Shown piece after piece: positions 13,056-15,692 of a stretch of 15,692 nt of DNA. Below the pieces are notes generated by a model. The model had not been told where the DNA came from and ran no database searches. It saw only the letters and a program-made list of their open reading frames with translations. Numbering within the stretch: position 1 is the first letter of the stretch; every line of letters begins with the position of its first letter. Made by a program: the position numbers and the translations under genes. This stretch comes from CAZIPZ01 sp964541075 (GTDB taxonomy: Bacteria; Acidobacteriota; Terriglobia; 20CM-2-55-15): contig CAZIPZ010000090.1 in NCBI GenBank assembly GCA_964541075.1, positions 1 to 15,692 of the forward strand, read 5' to 3'.

Positions 13056-14117
13056 TTATACTCTCCATTTTTTATCTGGGAAGCTTGGATCAAGAGCAGC
13101 TAAACGCATATTTGGATCCACGCTGACGTCCACATCGACGGTTTCTCCACGCGAGAGCCTTGCATGCCCGGCGGCGGCAATCATTGCGGCGTTGTCAGTG
13201 GTCAGGATGAGTCTTGGGTAGTGGACTTTGATGCCTGCCTCTGTTCCGCGTTCGTCAAAAACCTCTCGCAGACGGCTATTGGCGGCTACTCCACCTGAAA
13301 TCATGATCGAGCGGGGACGAAGAAGCGAAATCGCCTTCGCGGTCGTTGACCAAAGCATGTTAACAACCGCCTCTTGAAAGCTCGCCAGAACATCCACGCG
13401 GAGCGGGTCCTGTTTGACGGCTTCGTCCTCCTTAACCATGCGCAGAACGGCTGTTTTAATTCCGCTAAAGCTGAAGTCCAATGCGCGGTCCGATATTTTT
13501 GCCGGAGAAAATGAAACGGCGTTCTTGTTGCCGGTCCGCGCCAAGCGATCGATCACAGGGCCGCCGGGGTACGGAAGACCCATGAGTTTGGCGACCTTGT
13601 CATAGGCTTCTCCAGCCGCGTCGTCGCGAGTCCTTCCGACTAACCTGTATTTCAGATTTTGAAAGTCGCCTGTTTCCGACTCAACCCAAAAGAGATTTGT
13701 ATGTCCGCCGGAGACCACGAGCGCCAACGAAGGGAACTCAGCCGCCGGATGCTCGAAAGAGACGGAGTAGATATGGCCTTCAATGTGATTGATTGCGGTT
13801 AGCGGCTTGTTGGTTGAGAAAGCTAGCGCCTTTGCGTACGTCAATCCAACAAGGAGGGAGCCGATGAGGCCGGGCCCGGCTGTCGCAGCGATACCATCGA
13901 TATCGTCCAACGTCATATGAGCGTCGGAAAATGCCCTTTCGACTACCGGCCGGATCTTAAGCAAATGTTCCCTAGACGCTAGTTCTGGAACTACACCGCC
14001 ATAAGGAGTATGAGTCTTGACCTGGGAGTAGATGACATTGGAAATGATTTCCCGGCCATCCTTGACGATGGCCGCGGCGGTTTCATCGCATGACGTTTCA
14101 ATTCCAAGAATTACCAT
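13056..14117 (-). CDS. tsaD: tRNA N6-adenosine threonylcarbamoyltransferase (TsaD)
   Basis: Catalyses the final step of t6A formation, moving threonylcarbamoyl to A37 of ANN-decoding tRNAs, in complex with TsaB and TsaE. The 353-residue product has the Kae1/ASKHA fold: MVILGIETSCDETAAAIV at the start, the metal-binding NHIEGH with His111 and His115, VVSGGHTNLFWV, SGGVAANSRLR, and TTDNAAMIAAAG with metal-ligand Asp308. ATG 14117 is preferred: GAGGA lies 7 bases upstream and the ATG shares one base with the mtnA stop (TGATG). GTG at 14120 would add one residue. TsaB, TsaE and TsaC genes are not in the window. Overlap with mtnA indicates one transcript. Confidence 0.97.
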   Translation of the reverse strand: MVILGIETSCDETAAAIVKDGREIISNVIYSQVKTHTPYGGVVPELASREHLLKIRPVVERAFSDAHMTLDDIDGIAATAGPGLIGSLLVGLTYAKALAFSTNKPLTAINHIEGHIYSVSFEHPAAEFPSLALVVSGGHTNLFWVESETGDFQNLKYRLVGRTRDDAAGEAYDKVAKLMGLPYPGGPVIDRLARTGNKNAVSFSPAKISDRALDFSFSGIKTAVLRMVKEDEAVKQDPLRVDVLASFQEAVVNMLWSTTAKAISLLRPRSIMISGGVAANSRLREVFDERGTEAGIKVHYPRLILTTDNAAMIAAAGHARLSRGETVDVDVSVDPNMRLAALDPSFPDKKWRV

Positions 14118-15160
14118 CACCGATTCCTCAGGTCCAGCAGGCTTGATTCATACGGGGGGTGAGCAACACCACGGTCCGTGATTATTGCAGTAACAAACTC
14201 GTGAGGCGTTACATCGAAAGCTGGATTAAAAACCGAAACGCCGTCAGGCACGACCCTGACGCCGCCTATGTGCGTGACTTCTGCCGGATCCCGCTGTTCG
14301 ATAGGAATGTGCGACCCGTCTGCTATCTTGAGATCCAGCGTAGAAAATGGCGCTGCAACATAAAAAGGAATTTTGTGCTGCTTCGCCAACACTGCTACAC
14401 CGTAGGTTCCAATCTTGTTCGCGACGTCACCATTTGCCGCGATTCTGTCGGCGCCAACGATTACGGCGTCGACATAGCCTTGACGCATGAACGAACCCGC
14501 CATGTTGTCCGAGATGACCTTCACGTCGATTTTGTCCTTCCAAAGCTCCCACGCCGTCAGACGGGCGCCCTGCAGAAATGGTCTCGTTTCGTCGGCAAGC
14601 ACGCGCAGGCGTTTGCCGTTCTCAAGGGCAGCGCGAATGACGCCAAGAGCAGTCCCGTAGCCGGCGGTAGCCAGTGCGCCCGCGTTGCAGTGCGTCAGGA
14701 CTGTACCTGAATTGGGAAGTAATTCCTGACCAAAGCGACCCATCCGTTTGTTGTTTTCGATATCCTCGTTTTGAATCAGAAGCGCTTCTTGGACTAAAGC
14801 GTGTGCGACTCGACCTCGTGCAGCTTCACTAACGGCGACTTCATTGAACCTGCGTTCCATGCGTTCGAGCGCCCAGAAGAGATTGACAGCGGTGGGTCGC
14901 GTGGAACCAAGCACCCGAAGGATGTTCTGGAAGTCTTTCCGAAGAGCATCCATTGAAGCTGCCTTTGAGTCCCGCACCCCGAGCGCTACACCCATTGCTG
15001 CCGCGACGCCGATTGCAGGAGCGCCACGTACGACCATCAACTGAATTGCTTCTGCGACTTCCTCGTATGTTGTGAAAACCGGATACTCTTCTGTGACGGG
15101 CAGCTTGCGCTGATCTATCATTCGCACACCATCGTCTGTCCATTCGATGGTTTTAATCAT
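14117..15160 (-). CDS. mtnA: Methylthioribose-1-phosphate isomerase (MtnA)
   Basis: Converts 5-methylthioribose-1-phosphate to methylthioribulose-1-phosphate in the methionine salvage pathway. The 347-residue product belongs to the eIF2B-alpha/beta/delta-like family and is close to Bacillus MtnA in length (353). Seen directly: VVRGAPAIGVAAAMG (phosphate-binding region), THCNAGALATAGYGTALGV with catalytic Cys158, LADETRPFLQGARLTAWEL, and IVGADRIAANGDVANKIGT with catalytic Asp238. The Cys/Asp pair distinguishes true MtnA from eIF2B-like relatives. ATG 15160 is set by GGAGG about 4 bases upstream. No other mtn gene is in the window. It shares its last base with the tsaD start. Confidence 0.95.
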   Translation of the reverse strand: MIKTIEWTDDGVRMIDQRKLPVTEEYPVFTTYEEVAEAIQLMVVRGAPAIGVAAAMGVALGVRDSKAASMDALRKDFQNILRVLGSTRPTAVNLFWALERMERRFNEVAVSEAARGRVAHALVQEALLIQNEDIENNKRMGRFGQELLPNSGTVLTHCNAGALATAGYGTALGVIRAALENGKRLRVLADETRPFLQGARLTAWELWKDKIDVKVISDNMAGSFMRQGYVDAVIVGADRIAANGDVANKIGTYGVAVLAKQHKIPFYVAAPFSTLDLKIADGSHIPIEQRDPAEVTHIGGVRVVPDGVSVFNPAFDVTPHEFVTAIITDRGVAHPPYESSLLDLRNR

Positions 15161-15178
15161 TCATCCTCCAAAACACCT

Positions 15179-15187
15179 ATTCTAGCA
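15179..15187 (-). promoter_or_regulatory. Extended -10 promoter of mtnA-tsaD
   Basis: Read on the minus strand, TGcTAGAAT occupies 15187-15179: an extended -10 element with five of six consensus bases in the hexamer. Transcription would start near 15172, giving a leader of about 12 nt that contains the GGAGG of mtnA. No good -35 is present, which is normal for extended -10 promoters. Confidence 0.5.
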
Positions 15188-15407
15188 TCATGAAAGCGTG
15201 CACTATTTCCGCACCAATGGTCGGTTCCCCCAAGGCAACTGTCAGGCTGGGACTGCTTTCCCCGGTGCGACAGTAGTGGACCGCACACCGTTCAAGGCGG
15301 TTCGGAGTTGATTGTCTGAAGGAGATTCGCTGGTCATCCGGTCGCTTTCGTGATCGACTCCATAGCCGCCGTGCATCTCTGCCGAATCCGGCGCTCGCTC
15401 GAAATTG

Positions 15408-15416
15408 TGTTAGAGT
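15408..15416 (+). promoter_or_regulatory. Extended -10 candidate for gatB
   Basis: TGtTAGAGT at 15408-15416 resembles an extended -10 element. The predicted start, near 15423, would leave only about 6 nt before the gatB ATG at 15429. No Shine-Dalgarno sequence lies before that ATG, so a leaderless or nearly leaderless mRNA would fit. Confidence 0.35.
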
Positions 15417-15428
15417 CGTAGTCCTCGA

Positions 15429-15692
15429 ATGGCTCACGACTACGAAGCGGTTGTCGGCCTGGAGTGTCACGCCCAACTGCTCACCAACTCGAAACTTTTC
15501 TGTTCATGCTCGACCAGGTTCGGCGATCCTCCGAACATGAACACATGTCCGGTATGTCTCGGTTTGCCTGGCGCTCTGCCGGTTTTGAACAGGGTGGCCG
15601 TGGCTATGGCGGTTAAGGCTGCCTTAGGTCTGAATTGCCGGATCAACATTGAATCTCAGTGGTCGCGGAAAAACTACTTTTATCCCGACTCG
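15429..15692 (+). CDS. gatB: Asp-tRNA(Asn)/Glu-tRNA(Gln) amidotransferase subunit B, N-terminal 88 codons (truncated by window end)
   Basis: GatB is the kinase/tRNA-binding subunit of GatCAB, which converts misacylated Glu-tRNA(Gln) and Asp-tRNA(Asn) to Gln- and Asn-tRNA. The 88 visible codons match the start of the family: YEAVVGLECHAQLLTNSKLF, then the zinc-binding cysteines CSC (25, 27) and CPVC (40, 43), GLPGALPVLNR, and ending RKNYFYPDS just before the usual continuation. The common Val before His in GLEVHAQL is Cys13 here, an unusual change. ATG 15429 lacks a Shine-Dalgarno sequence. The gene runs off the window, so its remainder is unseen. Its presence implies the indirect route to at least one amidated aminoacyl-tRNA. 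Confidence 0.95.
   Translation, partial: MAHDYEAVVGLECHAQLLTNSKLFCSCSTRFGDPPNMNTCPVCLGLPGALPVLNRVAVAMAVKAALGLNCRINIESQWSRKNYFYPDS

Larger units (their letters stand above)
15161..15428. other. 268-bp divergent intergenic region between mtnA and gatB
   Basis: Holds the candidate mtnA promoter (15179-15187, minus) and the candidate gatB promoter (15408-15416, plus). The middle, about 15190-15400, shows no terminator, repeat or RNA that I can recognise. A 44-codon minus-strand frame (15376-15242) is the only notable open frame and is listed as a low-confidence finding. The reading frame of 99 codons that crosses into gatB looks like an antisense shadow. Confidence 0.6.

Noticed and set aside
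15177..15476. 99-codon minus-strand open frame over the mtnA-gatB gap
   Set aside because: Its first part is antisense to the gatB start and its stop lies in the mtnA -10 region; no domain or ribosome-binding site.

Overview
The window looks like ordinary chromosomal housekeeping DNA from a free-living bacterium with a peptidoglycan wall and a GC content near 50%, judged by eye. The block rplM-rpsI-rpsB-tsf-pyrH-frr, a GatB-type amidotransferase, methionine-salvage MtnA, non-ATG start codons on ribosomal protein genes and accessory proteins such as a TPR/retropepsin-like protein fit an Acidobacteriota-like genome. That placement is inference and low to moderate in confidence. I see no insertion sequence, phage gene, tRNA, rRNA or CRISPR array.

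Layout. Positions 1-190 hold the tail of an upstream gene and the possible leader of a secreted 5'-nucleotidase family enzyme (191-1624, +). Four minus-strand genes follow, each overlapping the next: an AmiE/beta-lactamase-family serine hydrolase (5876-4938), murQ (4941-4045), nagA (4052-2865) and murA (2884-1631). They read as a cell-wall recycling operon: peptide removal from MurNAc, etherase, deacetylase, then the first committed step of new precursor synthesis. Diverging from it, only 24 bp away, is a GNAT acetyltransferase (5901-6734, +). It converges with a TPR plus double retropepsin-like aspartyl protease gene (8089-6731, -), and their stop codons share one TTAA.

The translation block then runs on the plus strand: rplM (8149-8583), rpsI (8601-8993), a terminator-like hairpin, rpsB (9080-9919), a second strong hairpin, tsf (10004-10654), pyrH (10655-11386) and frr (11402-11962). 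A good sigma-70-type promoter sits at 8083-8111. After frr come a VOC-fold protein (12051-12458) and a bacterial TMEM175-type channel (12462-13025), with a 3-bp gap between them.

On the minus strand, mtnA (15160-14117) overlaps tsaD (14117-13056). A 268-bp divergent intergenic region separates mtnA from gatB (15429 to the window end, +, truncated by the window edge). No clearly novel system is visible. The points most worth a second look are the recycling operon with a signal-less AmiE-like hydrolase and MurA built in, the single-chain double-DTG protease, and two strong hairpins inside the ribosomal protein block.
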